Notes: generated from the sequence alone by a model not told the origin. Numbered from the stretch's first letter, positions 37,543-46,669 are shown. The stretch is 64,000 nt of DNA from Rhodococcus sp. WMMA185 (GCF_001767395.1 NZ_CP017014.1:3232501-3296500), one strand, 5' to 3'. Translations and numbers: made by a program.

Positions 37543-37556
37543 TAGAACGTGTTCCT
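37543..37556. promoter_or_regulatory. KstR-like operator, cut off from the SDR gene by the IS element
   Basis: TAGAACGTGTTCCT matches TnnAACnnGTTnnA except for the final base. It lies 18 bp beyond the ferredoxin stop, where a promoter for the downstream SDR gene would be expected. The TnpB element now places about 1.39 kb between it and the SDR start. Confidence 0.6.
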
Positions 37557-37573
37557 ATTCGGGGCAACAACGG

Positions 37574-37765
37574 TCAGGGATGCTCGGTGAGCGCAGCCCG
37601 CGGGCACTGAGCGATCGCGGTGCGCACGTCATCCTCCCGGTCAGCGGGCGGAACTGGGCTCGTGATGTGCAACTGCTCGTCGTCGTCGAGCTCGAAGATG
37701 TCCGGCGCGATCCCCACACAGACGCCATTGGCCTCGCAACGGTCGAAATCGACTCTGACCTCCAT
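37574..37765 (-). CDS. fdxD: Small P450-type ferredoxin (FdxD/Rv3503c-like)
   Basis: 63 residues. Cys10, Cys16 and Cys54 follow the C-x5-C ... CP pattern of [3Fe-4S] or atypical [4Fe-4S] ferredoxins, with Asn13 (CEANGVC) at the position that varies in mycobacterial P450 ferredoxins. It would pass electrons to a cytochrome P450 or another steroid oxygenase or dehydrogenase. It diverges from fadE26 across a KstR operator. In mycobacteria it is followed directly by the SDR gene; here the TnpB element intervenes. Confidence 0.88.
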   Translation of the reverse strand: MEVRVDFDRCEANGVCVGIAPDIFELDDDEQLHITSPVPPADREDDVRTAIAQCPRAALTEHP

Positions 37766-37849
37766 AAAAAACCCTCATCTCTCCTCGTCGCACTGCCTAC
37801 GCAATGGGCGCGACCGGGCTGTGGTCGCACACCATTACTCTCATTAGAC

Positions 37850-37863
37850 TAGAACCTGTTCCA
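37850..37863. promoter_or_regulatory. KstR operator between fdxD and fadE26
   Basis: TAGAACCTGTTCCA is a full match to TnnAACnnGTTnnA. It lies in the 247-bp divergent gap, 85 bp from the fdxD start, and probably controls fdxD and perhaps fadE26. Confidence 0.8.
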
Positions 37864-37958
37864 GTCGTGTGCAATGATTCGTTTCACGACTGCGAGCGGT
37901 CCCACCTGGCTCGCTTCGGGACCAGGCGGGACCGATTCCGCCATTGCGCCGCAGTGAC

Positions 37959-37972
37959 TGGAACCTGTGCCA
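37959..37972. promoter_or_regulatory. Second KstR-like site upstream of fadE26
   Basis: TGGAACCTGTGCCA matches the KstR motif with one core mismatch (GTG for GTT). It is 41 bp upstream of the fadE26 start, so this divergent region may have separate operators for each direction. Confidence 0.55.
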
Positions 37973-38012
37973 GATTTCGCTGATTCCAGCTCTCGACCGG
38001 AGAGGTATTTCG

Positions 38013-39215
38013 ATGCACATCACCTACACGCCGCAGCAGCAAGAGCTGAGGGAAGAACTGCGGGCGTATTTCGCGAAGCTGATGACGCCGGAGCGCCGCG
38101 AAGCCCTGGCCGCCACAACCGGAGAATACGGGGCGGGCAACGTCTACCGTGAGGTCGTTGCCCAGATGGGCAAGGACGGCTGGCTGACTCTCGGATGGCC
38201 CAGAGAGTATGGCGGCCAGGAGCGTTCGGCGATGGAGCAGTTGATTTTTACCGACGAGGCGGCCATTGCCGGCGCGCCCGTCCCCTTCCTCACTATCAAC
38301 TCGGTCGCGCCGACCATCATGCACTTCGGTACACCCGAGCAGAAGTCGTACTTCCTGCCCAAGATCTCCGCGGGTGAGCTGCATTTCTCCATCGGCTACT
38401 CCGAACCCGGAGCGGGAACCGACCTCGCCGCGCTTCGCACCACCGCCAACAAGGACGGCGACGACTACGTCATCAATGGTCAGAAGATGTGGACCAGCCT
38501 GATCGCCTACGCCGACTACGTTTGGCTGGCCTGCCGTACCGATCCCGACGCCAAGAAGCACAAGGGCATCAGTGTTCTGATTGTTCCGACGACGGCCGAA
38601 GGCTTCTCGTACACCCCGGTCCACACGATGGCCGGCCCGGATACGAGCGCCACCTACTATCAGGACGTGCGCGTTCCCTCGACGGCGCTCGTGGGACCCG
38701 AGAACGGCGGCTGGGCTCTGATCACCAACCAGCTCAACCACGAACGCGTCGCCCTCACATCCGCCGGTCCGGTCTTGACCGCCCTGCACGAAGTGCGCGA
38801 ATGGGCCCAGAACACCAAGTTGCCCGACGGTCGCCGTGTCATCGACCAGGAATGGGTCCAGATCAACCTCGCCCGGGTGCATGCCAAGGCCGAGTACCTG
38901 AAGTTGATGAACTGGGAGATCGCTTCGGGTACTTCGGCGGACGGCGCAAACACAGATCACGCTCCCGGTCGCGAAGCCGCATCCGCGAACAAGGTGTACG
39001 GCACCGAATTCGCCACTGAGGCATACCGGCTCCTGATGGAGATCCTCGGGCCGTCGGCCACACTGCGTCAGAACTCTCCCGGCGTCCTGCTGCGTGGACG
39101 CCTCGAGCGGATGCACCGCTCGTCGCTGATCCTGACCTTCGGCGGCGGAACCAACGAGGTGCAACGCGACATCATCGGAATGACCGCCCTCGGCCTGCCC
39201 CCAGCCAAGCGTTAG
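38013..39215 (+). CDS. fadE26: Acyl-CoA dehydrogenase subunit ChsE4 (FadE26)
   Basis: 400 residues, acyl-CoA dehydrogenase fold. FAD and substrate signatures are GYSEPGAGTDLAAL, WTSLIAYADYVWLACRT and FGGGTNEVQRDIIGM. Glu244 in LNHERVAL is the probable catalytic base. In M. tuberculosis ChsE4 pairs with ChsE5 (FadE27) in an alpha2beta2 enzyme that dehydrogenates steroid-CoA thioesters with 8- or 5-carbon side chains. The adjacent gene encodes the partner, 11 bp downstream. The start ATG at 38013 has GGAGAGG upstream; a longer in-frame reading from 37944 runs into the KstR-like site and is rejected. Confidence 0.93.
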   Translation: MHITYTPQQQELREELRAYFAKLMTPERREALAATTGEYGAGNVYREVVAQMGKDGWLTLGWPREYGGQERSAMEQLIFTDEAAIAGAPVPFLTINSVAPTIMHFGTPEQKSYFLPKISAGELHFSIGYSEPGAGTDLAALRTTANKDGDDYVINGQKMWTSLIAYADYVWLACRTDPDAKKHKGISVLIVPTTAEGFSYTPVHTMAGPDTSATYYQDVRVPSTALVGPENGGWALITNQLNHERVALTSAGPVLTALHEVREWAQNTKLPDGRRVIDQEWVQINLARVHAKAEYLKLMNWEIASGTSADGANTDHAPGREAASANKVYGTEFATEAYRLLMEILGPSATLRQNSPGVLLRGRLERMHRSSLILTFGGGTNEVQRDIIGMTALGLPPAKR

Positions 39216-39226
39216 GACACACGACC

Positions 39227-40348
39227 ATGGATTTCACACATACCGAGGCCCAGAAGGACTTGGCCGGCCTCACCCGCGGCATCGCCTCTGAACTCGTCAC
39301 CAACGATCGGCTGCGCGAACTCGACGCGGCAGAAGACCGGCTCGACCGTCACCTCTGGTCGGCCCTGGCGACATCGGGCATCCTCAGCGCTGCGCTCCCG
39401 GAGTCCGTGGGCGGCGACGGGTTCGGTGTGCTCGAACAGTGCAGCATCCTCATCGAACTCGGACGCGCGGTCGCCCCGGTCCCCTACCTGTCCACGATCG
39501 TCATGGCCGCCGGTGCCATCGCGAAATATGGCGCCGAGCAACAGCGTTCCGAATGGGGAACGCAGGCAGCGGAGGGCAACAAGATCCTCACCGTCGCGCT
39601 CGACGAAGAGCTGTGCGACACCCCGGGTGCGCCCACCACACGCGCCGAACGCGCCCCTCGGGGTTGGACGCTCGACGGCACAAAGGTCGTAGTCGACGCT
39701 GCGCCGTCGGCCGATCTGTTCCTGGTCCCGGCCGCGACCCCCGAGGGTGTCGCCGTCTTCCTCGTCCGGCCGGACGATGCAGGTGTCACCGTCACCCGTC
39801 AACAGACCGTCGACCTGTCCAGCGTCGGAGAGTTGGCCCTGCGCGGTGTCGTGGTGGGCGAAGACCGACTTCTCGGAACCATCGAACAGGGCGGTGAGAT
39901 CGTCGACTGGCTCGTCGAGCGTGGTTCGCTCGGCGCCTGCGCGTATCAATACGGAGTGCTCGACCAGGCGCTGACGCTCACCGCGGCATACGCTCGCGAA
40001 CGAGTGCAGTTCGACCGTCCCATCGGAAGCTTCCAGGCCGTGGCGCAACGGCTCGCCGACGCCTACATAGATGTCAAAGGCGTCCGGCTCACGTTGTGGC
40101 AGGCCGCGTGGCGTCTGAGCGAGGGACTGCCCGGCGAGGGAAACGTCCAGACCGCCAACTTCTGGGCCTCCGATGCGGGGCACCGGGTCGCTCATACCGT
40201 CATCCACGTCCACGGCGGCGTGGGACTCGACGAAGACCACCCCGTACACCGGTACTTCTTGGCCGCCAAGGCTCTCGAGTTCCGGCTGGGTTCGGCCACC
40301 GCGCAATTGCGGACCCTCGGTTCCGAGTTGGCTACCGTCCCCGCATGA
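39227..40348 (+). CDS. fadE27: Acyl-CoA dehydrogenase subunit ChsE5 (FadE27)
   Basis: 373 residues, the divergent partner subunit of a heteromeric acyl-CoA dehydrogenase. It retains the ACAD fold (RERVQFDRPIGSFQAVAQRL; HVHGGVGLDEDHPVHRYF) but lacks the usual catalytic-base motif of FadE26. With FadE26 it should form the ChsE4-ChsE5 complex of cholesterol side-chain beta-oxidation. Its stop overlaps the fadD17 start as ATGA, so fadE26-fadE27-fadD17 form one operon. Confidence 0.92.
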   Translation: MDFTHTEAQKDLAGLTRGIASELVTNDRLRELDAAEDRLDRHLWSALATSGILSAALPESVGGDGFGVLEQCSILIELGRAVAPVPYLSTIVMAAGAIAKYGAEQQRSEWGTQAAEGNKILTVALDEELCDTPGAPTTRAERAPRGWTLDGTKVVVDAAPSADLFLVPAATPEGVAVFLVRPDDAGVTVTRQQTVDLSSVGELALRGVVVGEDRLLGTIEQGGEIVDWLVERGSLGACAYQYGVLDQALTLTAAYARERVQFDRPIGSFQAVAQRLADAYIDVKGVRLTLWQAAWRLSEGLPGEGNVQTANFWASDAGHRVAHTVIHVHGGVGLDEDHPVHRYFLAAKALEFRLGSATAQLRTLGSELATVPA

Positions 40349-41928
40349 CAGCGGTGCTCGCGCCGACGGTGACGGATCTACTATTGGGCGTCGCCGACGA
40401 CGACGAGCACGGATTGCACTTCGGCGACCACTTCTTGTCGTGGTCCGATCACGTGCGGGGGAGTTCGCATCGAGCAGCGATTCTCGAGGATCTGCTCGAT
40501 GCGAACAAGCCCCCGCATCTCGGCGTGCTGATGGAGAACGTCCCGGAGTTCTCGCTACTCGCCGGCGCGGCGGCGCTCTCCGGCGCCGTGCTGGTGGGTC
40601 TCAACACCACCCGCCGGGGGGAAGCGCTGGCACGCGACATCGAACTCGCTGACTGTCAGGTGATTTTCACCGAACGCGGCAGTACAGGGCTACTCGACGG
40701 ACTTGATCTCCCGGTTCCGGTCATCGATGTGGACTCCGAGGCCTGGTCGGTCTTGCTGTCCGAAGGGTACACCGAATTCACCCCTCGGGCAGCAACGCCC
40801 GACGATCTGTTCATGCTCATCTTCACCTCGGGGACCAGCGGTGACCCGAAGGCGGTTCGCTGCACCCACGCGAAGGTTGCCGGTCCCGGGATCATGCTCG
40901 CCCAGCGCTTCGGGTTGTCGCCGGACGATGTGGTGTACATGTCGATGCCGATGTTCCATTCCAACGCCATGATGGCAGCGTGGTCCGTCGCACTGGCCGG
41001 ACACAGCTCGATTGCATTGCGACGCAAGTTTTCAGCGTCGAACTTTCTCAGCGACGTCCGCAAGTACGGAGTCACGTACGCAAACTATGTCGGCAAGCCG
41101 CTGTCATACGTGCTGGCGACGCCCGAGCTGCCGGACGACGCTGACAACACCCTCCGATTGATGTATGGCAACGAGGGGTCTGCATCCGCCGTCGCCGCAT
41201 TCTCGCGGCGGTTCGGGACTGCGGTGGTCGACGGGTTCGGCTCCACGGAAGGCGGAATCGCCATTTCCTCCACACCCGGAGCGCCCTCGGGCTCGCTGGG
41301 CAAGCTCCCGGACGGAGTCGCGATCCTCAGCAGCGACACCGGGAATCCCTGCCCCCCGGCAGAGTTCGACGCTTCCGGTCGATTGGTCAATGCCGATGCG
41401 GCGACTGGTGAACTCGTCAACACCACCGGCCCTGGGGCGTTCGCCGGCTACTACAACGATCCCGCCGCCGATGCCGAACGGATCCGTGGCGGCATGTACC
41501 GGAGCGGCGACCTCGCCTACCGGGACGCGGACGGTTTCGTCTACTTCGCCGGACGCAGTTCTGGTTGGCTTCGTGTCGATGGCGAGAACATCGGTTCCGC
41601 GCCCATCGAGCGCATCCTGCAGCGCTACGACGGCTTCGCCCAGGTCGCGGTGTATGCGGTACCCGACCCAGAGGTAGGAGATCGCGTCATGGCGGCGGTC
41701 GTTCCGACGCGCGACTTCGATCCCGTCGCCTTCGCCGGCTTCTTGGACGCACAGTCCGATCTGGGCCCGAAGCAACGCCCGAGCCTGATCCGGGTGTGTA
41801 CCGAACTTCCCAGGACCGCAACGTTCAAAGTTCTCACCCGAGTGCTCAGCGCCGAAGCGGAGCGCTGCAGTGACCCCGTCTGGATTCGCGACGGGGCCGG
41901 CTACAGCCCTTACCGGGACACTATTTGA
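40345..41928 (+). CDS. fadD17: Acyl-CoA ligase FadD17
   Basis: 527 residues, ANL adenylating family. The P-loop is LIFTSGTSGDPKAVRC, followed by FGSTEGG and the YRSGDLAYRDADGFVYFAGR hinge region. It would activate a steroid carboxylate (a C5-type side chain in mycobacterial FadD17, as I recall) to its CoA thioester, feeding FadE26/27. The start at 40345 overlaps the fadE27 stop by 4 bp; an upstream in-frame extension from 40096 lies wholly within fadE27. Its 3' end overlaps the convergent monooxygenase gene by 8 bp. The lysine-motif region at the C-terminus (PRTATFKVLTRVL) is complete. Confidence 0.9.
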   Translation: MTAVLAPTVTDLLLGVADDDEHGLHFGDHFLSWSDHVRGSSHRAAILEDLLDANKPPHLGVLMENVPEFSLLAGAAALSGAVLVGLNTTRRGEALARDIELADCQVIFTERGSTGLLDGLDLPVPVIDVDSEAWSVLLSEGYTEFTPRAATPDDLFMLIFTSGTSGDPKAVRCTHAKVAGPGIMLAQRFGLSPDDVVYMSMPMFHSNAMMAAWSVALAGHSSIALRRKFSASNFLSDVRKYGVTYANYVGKPLSYVLATPELPDDADNTLRLMYGNEGSASAVAAFSRRFGTAVVDGFGSTEGGIAISSTPGAPSGSLGKLPDGVAILSSDTGNPCPPAEFDASGRLVNADAATGELVNTTGPGAFAGYYNDPAADAERIRGGMYRSGDLAYRDADGFVYFAGRSSGWLRVDGENIGSAPIERILQRYDGFAQVAVYAVPDPEVGDRVMAAVVPTRDFDPVAFAGFLDAQSDLGPKQRPSLIRVCTELPRTATFKVLTRVLSAEAERCSDPVWIRDGAGYSPYRDTI

Positions 41929-43036
41929 AGCCCTCGAGGCGAGAGACCGCCGAGTCGAATTCTGCAACGAGGTCGCCCATCACCTCGGCCACCGGACGGA
42001 TCTCGTTCATCCGTCCGACGATCTGACCCACCGGCATCGCGACGACGTCCGGGTCTTCGGAGGCGGAGATCCGCTGATGCGCCTCACTGACCAAGATGTT
42101 CTGAAGCGGCATCGGCAGTGGCGCCGGCGCTTCCGGCTTCGACCAGGCTTCGGTCCACTTGGTCTTGAGCAAACGAGCAGGCTTACCTGAGAAGATCCGC
42201 GACCGAACCGTGTCGGAGGATGTTGCCCGAATGAAGGCCTGCTGAACGGCCGAGGGCTTATCGGCCGACGCTCCGCCCAGCTTGTATTCGGTCGTGGTAA
42301 GCCAGTACGACCCCATCCACACACCGGACGCCCCCAGCGACAGCGCTGCCGCAACCTGGCGCCCACTCCCGATTCCCCCGGCCGCGAGGACTGCGGCGGA
42401 ATCACCGATAGCATCAACGATCTCGGGAACGAGCACCATCGACGCGATCTCACCGGTGTGCCCGCCGGCCTCGTAGCCCTGCGCGATGACGAGGTCGACT
42501 CCGTTAGCCACGTGCCTACGCGCATGCTCGACCGCACCGGCAAGCGCCGCCACGGGCACACCCTTCTCGTGGGCCTGGTCGATCACATCCTTCGGTGGCG
42601 ATCCGAGGGCATTGGCGATCAGCGCGATACGGTGGCCCAGCGCCACATCCACGTGTGAGCGCGCCACCGAATGCAGCCAGCCGAGAACACCCGCCGCGTG
42701 TTCTACGCCCGAATCCAACGGCGGTACACCCAGTTCCGACAGGGTTCGGTCGACGAACGCACGGTGCTCGGCAGGGATCAGCGATTCAAGGTCAGGCGAC
42801 GTGCCCTCGGTCGGAACCTTCGCCGGCATCACGACGTCGACACCGTACGGCTTGCCGTCGGTGTTCTCGTCCAACCACGTCAGAACCGAGTCGAGTTCCT
42901 CGGGATCATTGAAGCGGACGCAGCCGAGGACTCCCAGGCCGCCGGCCCGGGAAATCGCCGCGGCCACGTGTTCGGACGGTGTGAACCCGAAGATCGGGTA
43001 CTCGATGCCGAACTTCTCACTGAGCCCTGTGTGCAT
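41921..43036 (-). CDS. Nitronate-monooxygenase-family flavoprotein (Rv1533-like)
   Basis: 371 residues, FMN TIM-barrel of the nitronate monooxygenase/enoyl-reductase-like family. Visible elements are the N-terminal GIEYPIFGFTPSEHVAAAIS, AQGYEAGGHTG with the FMN-phosphate loop, and LAAGGIGSGRQVAAALSLGA. It lies directly after fadD19 (TAGATG junction, no gap), so it is probably in one transcript with it. The true substrate is unlikely to be a nitroalkane; in a sterol cluster a flavin-dependent redox step on a steroid-CoA is more plausible, and IpdC of ring C/D degradation belongs to the same superfamily. It is a different type from IpdC by its N-terminus. Function not assigned. Confidence 0.8.
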   Translation of the reverse strand: MHTGLSEKFGIEYPIFGFTPSEHVAAAISRAGGLGVLGCVRFNDPEELDSVLTWLDENTDGKPYGVDVVMPAKVPTEGTSPDLESLIPAEHRAFVDRTLSELGVPPLDSGVEHAAGVLGWLHSVARSHVDVALGHRIALIANALGSPPKDVIDQAHEKGVPVAALAGAVEHARRHVANGVDLVIAQGYEAGGHTGEIASMVLVPEIVDAIGDSAAVLAAGGIGSGRQVAAALSLGASGVWMGSYWLTTTEYKLGGASADKPSAVQQAFIRATSSDTVRSRIFSGKPARLLKTKWTEAWSKPEAPAPLPMPLQNILVSEAHQRISASEDPDVVAMPVGQIVGRMNEIRPVAEVMGDLVAEFDSAVSRLEGFK

Positions 43037-44692
43037 CTACGCACCCCGGCCGTTCTCGGACTCGCTGCTGCCGTTCTGGTCGTCGGCCGGACGAGCCTCG
43101 GTCTGCTCCTTGGCCCACCGGTAGTCGGGCTTACCGGCCGGCGAACGCTTGATCTGGTCGGCGAACCACAGACTGCGTGGAACCTTGTATCCGGCAAGCT
43201 CCTTGCGAACCGTAGCGGCGAGATCCTGCAGGCTCGGCCGGGCGCCTTCGCGCGCCTGCACGACCGCGGCGACACGCTGACCGAACCGGTCGTCCGGAAC
43301 ACCGACGACGAGGGCGTCGAAGACGTCGGGATGCGATTTCAGTGCGCCCTCGACCTCCTCGGGAAAGATCTTCTCGCCCCCACTGTTGATCGACACCGAA
43401 CCGCGACCGAGCATGGTTACCGTGCCATCTTCCTCCACCCGCGCGAAGTCACCGGGAATGGCGTAGCGGATCCCGTTGAATTCCTTGAAGGTGGCCTTCG
43501 TCTTCTCTTCGTCCTTGTAGTAGCCGAGCGGAATGTGTCCACTGCGCGCGAGGACCCCGATCACACCCGAACCCGGCTTCACCGGGTTGCCGTCGTCGTC
43601 GAGAACCGTGGTGGACGCGTCGATCTTCACCGTCGGGCCGCCGCCGTGGGATTCGCCCTTCGCGACCACCGCGAGGCCGCCGAAGCCAGTCTCGGACGAA
43701 CCGATCGAATCGGTGATCATCCGGTTCGGTAGCAGCTCGAGATACTTCTCCCTGATGCTCGGCGAGAAGAGCGCCGCCGAACTCGCCATCACGTACAACG
43801 ACGACAGATCGTACGGCTCACCGGTCTCCTTGTTGCCTTCCAATAGGGCGTCGAGCATCGGACGCGCCATGGCGTCACCGGTAATGAAGATGAGGTTGAC
43901 CTTGTGTTTGTCGATGACCTGCCAGATCTCGTGACCGTCGAACTCCGGGTGCATGACGCACGTGCCGCCGCCGAACAGGCTGTGGAACACTGCCCACTGG
44001 CTGCCGCCGTGGATCATCGGCGGAATCGGAAAGCGGACCATGCTGGGGTTCTCGGCGCCGACCTTGGCGAGTTCCCACTCGTCCTGGACGTATTCGCCGG
44101 TGAGGAAGTTGATGCCGCCACCGAGCACTCGCCACACGTCTTCTTGGCGCCACATCACGCCCTTGGGCTTCCCCGTGGTGCCGCCGGTGTAGAGCATGTA
44201 GAGGTCGTCGTTACTGCGTTCACCGAAGTCTCGATCGGGTGAAGCCTGCGCCAGCGCAGACTCGTACTCGACTCCGTCGTAGTCGAGATCGGTGCCGTCC
44301 TCGACGACAATGGTGGTCTTCAGCTGGGGCGTCCGAGCTTGGACCGCGGCTACCTTGTCGGAGTATCGACGCTCGTGGATGAGCGCAACCATGTCCGAGT
44401 TGTCGAAGATGTATTGCAACTCGTTCTCGATGTAGCGGTAGTTGACGTTCACCATCACGGCGCGGATCTTGAAGACAGCCACCATGGCTTCGATCGCTTC
44501 GATGGTGTTACGGCAGTAGATGCCTACCTTGTCTCCGGGTTGAACGCCTTGTTCGCGCAGGTAATTGCCTAGGCGATTGGCCCGGTCCTCCAACTGCGCA
44601 TATGTCACCTCTCGATCGCCGGACAGAAGCGCGACACGGTCGGGGACGAGGTCGATTGTGTGCTCTACGAGGTCTGCGATATTAAGGGCCAC
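43037..44692 (-). CDS. fadD19: Steroid-26-oate CoA ligase FadD19
   Basis: 551 residues from the GTG at 44692 (VALNIADLVEHTID), which matches the N-terminus I recall for mycobacterial FadD19; the longer reading to 44806 crosses the KstR operator and enters echA19. Signatures are YMLYTGGTTGKPKGVMW, FITGDAMARPM, SIGSSETGFGG and the GKPDYRWAKEQTEARPADD terminus. FadD19 activates 3-oxo-cholest-4-en-26-oate, the CYP125 product, to its CoA thioester, and in Rhodococcus is required for degrading C24-branched sterol side chains. It diverges from echA19 with a KstR site between. Confidence 0.94.
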   Translation of the reverse strand: MALNIADLVEHTIDLVPDRVALLSGDREVTYAQLEDRANRLGNYLREQGVQPGDKVGIYCRNTIEAIEAMVAVFKIRAVMVNVNYRYIENELQYIFDNSDMVALIHERRYSDKVAAVQARTPQLKTTIVVEDGTDLDYDGVEYESALAQASPDRDFGERSNDDLYMLYTGGTTGKPKGVMWRQEDVWRVLGGGINFLTGEYVQDEWELAKVGAENPSMVRFPIPPMIHGGSQWAVFHSLFGGGTCVMHPEFDGHEIWQVIDKHKVNLIFITGDAMARPMLDALLEGNKETGEPYDLSSLYVMASSAALFSPSIREKYLELLPNRMITDSIGSSETGFGGLAVVAKGESHGGGPTVKIDASTTVLDDDGNPVKPGSGVIGVLARSGHIPLGYYKDEEKTKATFKEFNGIRYAIPGDFARVEEDGTVTMLGRGSVSINSGGEKIFPEEVEGALKSHPDVFDALVVGVPDDRFGQRVAAVVQAREGARPSLQDLAATVRKELAGYKVPRSLWFADQIKRSPAGKPDYRWAKEQTEARPADDQNGSSESENGRGA

Positions 44693-44702
44693 GTCAACAA
44701 AG

Positions 44703-44716
44703 TAGAACGTGTTACC
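44703..44716. promoter_or_regulatory. KstR operator between fadD19 and echA19
   Basis: TAGAACGTGTTACC matches the KstR motif except for its last base. It is 11 bp from the fadD19 start and 57 bp from the echA19 start in an 80-bp divergent gap, placed to control both. Confidence 0.75.
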
Positions 44717-44772
44717 GTTCCTGGCAAGACCCAATTTGAGAGCCAGCTCACACACCCTTCGGGAGATTTTCA

Positions 44773-45615
44773 GTGTCCTCCACGTCCTCCACCTCCTCCA
44801 CAACAACCCAAGATTCCGACGCTTCGACGCAATCGCCGCACTGCCTCGTCGAGAAGCGCGGGCACGTTCTGATCGTCACGATGAACCGCCCCGAGGCGAA
44901 GAATGCGCTGTCCGGCGAAATGATGGCGATCATGAGGGACGCGTGGGATCAGGTCGACTCCGATCCGGACATCCGGGTCGCCATCCTCACCGGTGCGGGC
45001 GGAGCGTTCTGTGCGGGCGCCGACCTCAAGGCCATGACCACGCAACACCCCGGCGACTCCTTCTCCGGCGGTGGGTGGGACCTGTCGAAGATCGAGGCAC
45101 TTCTCAAGGGCCGACGACTCACCAAGCCGCTCATCGCCGCCGTCGAAGGCCCCGCTATCGCGGGCGGCACCGAGATCCTCCAGGGCACCGACATTCGCGT
45201 AGCCGGCGAGAGCGCCAAATTCGGCGTTTCCGAAGCGAAGTGGGGGCTGTTCCCTCTCGGTGGATCCGCAGTGCGCCTGGTGCGGCAGATTCCGTACACG
45301 GTCGCGGCCGACATCCTGCTCACCGGGCGTCACATCAAGGCGGCCGAGGCCAAGGAGATCGGCCTCATCGGACACGTCGTCCCGGACGGGCAGGCGCTCG
45401 ACGAGGCCCTCGAGATCGCCGACCTCATCGCCGCCAACGGCCCCATCGCGGTTCAAGCGATCCTGAAGACTATTCGCGACACCGAAGGTATGCACGAGGA
45501 AGAGGCATTCCGAATCGATGCCGCCCTGGGTACCGAGGTCTTCAAGAGCGCCGACGCGAAGGAAGGCCCACGCGCCTTTGCCGAAAAGCGCCGCCCCAAG
45601 TTCGAAGGGCGGTAG
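44773..45615 (+). CDS. echA19: Enoyl-CoA hydratase EchA19
   Basis: 280 residues, crotonase fold. The oxyanion-hole segments are [15 protein letters not shown] and [10 protein letters not shown]; Glu134 and Glu154 (GVSEAKWG) are at the two catalytic positions of crotonase. A Ser/Thr-rich tail (first 20 residues) precedes the domain. In mycobacteria EchA19 hydrates the steroid enoyl-CoA in the first side-chain beta-oxidation cycle, after FadE and before the hydroxyacyl dehydrogenase. The start is GTG at 44773; a GGGAG site lies about 8 bases upstream. It shares the KstR site with fadD19. Confidence 0.93.
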   Translation: MSSTSSTSSTTTQDSDASTQSPHCLVEKRGHVLIVTMNRPEAKNALSGEMMAIMRDAWDQVDSDPDIRVAILTGAGGAFCAGADLKAMTTQHPGDSFSGGGWDLSKIEALLKGRRLTKPLIAAVEGPAIAGGTEILQGTDIRVAGESAKFGVSEAKWGLFPLGGSAVRLVRQIPYTVAADILLTGRHIKAAEAKEIGLIGHVVPDGQALDEALEIADLIAANGPIAVQAILKTIRDTEGMHEEEAFRIDAALGTEVFKSADAKEGPRAFAEKRRPKFEGR

Positions 45616-45750
45616 CTCTGGGGGATCGCGCACGGCTAGTCAGAGTTCGCCTCGCAGAATAGGCGTGGCCAATTCGGGCGAATCGACTACACGGACGTTC
45701 CGGTCCCGCTAGCGTGCGCGAGACACCCCCACACGAGGACGGCGATCGAC

Positions 45751-46668
45751 TTGGATTCACCTCTGGCCACCGTTGGCCTGCCCGCGGCACTGGCGATCAT
45801 CATGTTCGGACTCGGGCTGTCGTTGACGGTGGCCGATTTCGCCCGCGTCGCACGTCATCCCCGCGTCGTGACGATCGCGCTGGCGTGCCAGTTGCTGATA
45901 CTGCCCGCAGTCGCGTTCGGGTTGGTGCTGCTGTTCGATCTGCCACCGCTGCTCGCGGTCGGCATGATGGTGCTCGCCGCCTCGCCCGGCGGGACCACGG
46001 CGAACCTGTTCAGCCATCTCTACCGGGGTGATGTCGCACTGAACATCACTCTCACCGCGGTGAACTCGGTGATCGCGGTGGTGACGCTTCCGATCGTCAC
46101 GAACTTCGCGCTCGGCTACTTCGACCCGGACACCGGGACCTCGATGGGCATGCAGTTCACCAAGGTGCTGCAGGTTTTCGCGATCGTGCTCGTCCCCGTC
46201 GTGATCGGCATGCTGGTGCGCGCCAGACGCGTCGACTTTGCGAGGCGCATGGACCGTCCCGTGCGGATCGCGTCGGCAGGCGTCCTGGTGCTCGTCATCG
46301 TCGGCACCATCGCGGCCGAGAGCGAGAACGTCGGCAGCTACCTGGCCGACGTCGGAGCGATAACAACACTGTTCTGTCTCGCGAGTTTGACTGTGGGCTA
46401 CTGGATTCCGAAGCTCCTCGGCGCCGACAAGCGCCAGTCCATCGCGTGCTCGATGGAGATCGGCATCCACAACAGCACCCTCGCGATCGCGATCGCGATC
46501 AGCGTCCTCGGCAGCGTCGACATCGCGATCCCCGGCGCCGTTTACGGCGTGGTGATGTTCCCGGCCGCCGCGATCTTCGGCTGGCTGATCAGCCGGGGCA
46601 GAGGGTCCGGGGCAGCGAGCACCCTCCCCATCCCCCACGAAGCCGAAAGGGCGGCCGAGAAACACTAG
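45751..46668 (+). CDS. Bile acid:sodium symporter (BASS) family transporter
   Basis: 305 residues, about nine or ten membrane segments. Family signatures are MMVLAASPGGTTANLFSH and SMEIGIHNSTLAIAIAI, the two crossover motifs that hold sodium and substrate in BASS proteins. The start appears to be TTG at 45751 with GAGGAC upstream. It lies inside the sterol catabolic cluster between echA19 and an LLM oxidoreductase, so uptake or efflux of a bile acid, steroid acid or a small organic acid formed during breakdown is plausible. BASS proteins also carry pantoate, pyruvate and arsenite-like substrates, so the substrate is open. A strong hairpin terminator follows. Confidence 0.87.
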   Translation: MDSPLATVGLPAALAIIMFGLGLSLTVADFARVARHPRVVTIALACQLLILPAVAFGLVLLFDLPPLLAVGMMVLAASPGGTTANLFSHLYRGDVALNITLTAVNSVIAVVTLPIVTNFALGYFDPDTGTSMGMQFTKVLQVFAIVLVPVVIGMLVRARRVDFARRMDRPVRIASAGVLVLVIVGTIAAESENVGSYLADVGAITTLFCLASLTVGYWIPKLLGADKRQSIACSMEIGIHNSTLAIAIAISVLGSVDIAIPGAVYGVVMFPAAAIFGWLISRGRGSGAASTLPIPHEAERAAEKH

Positions 46669-46669
46669 C

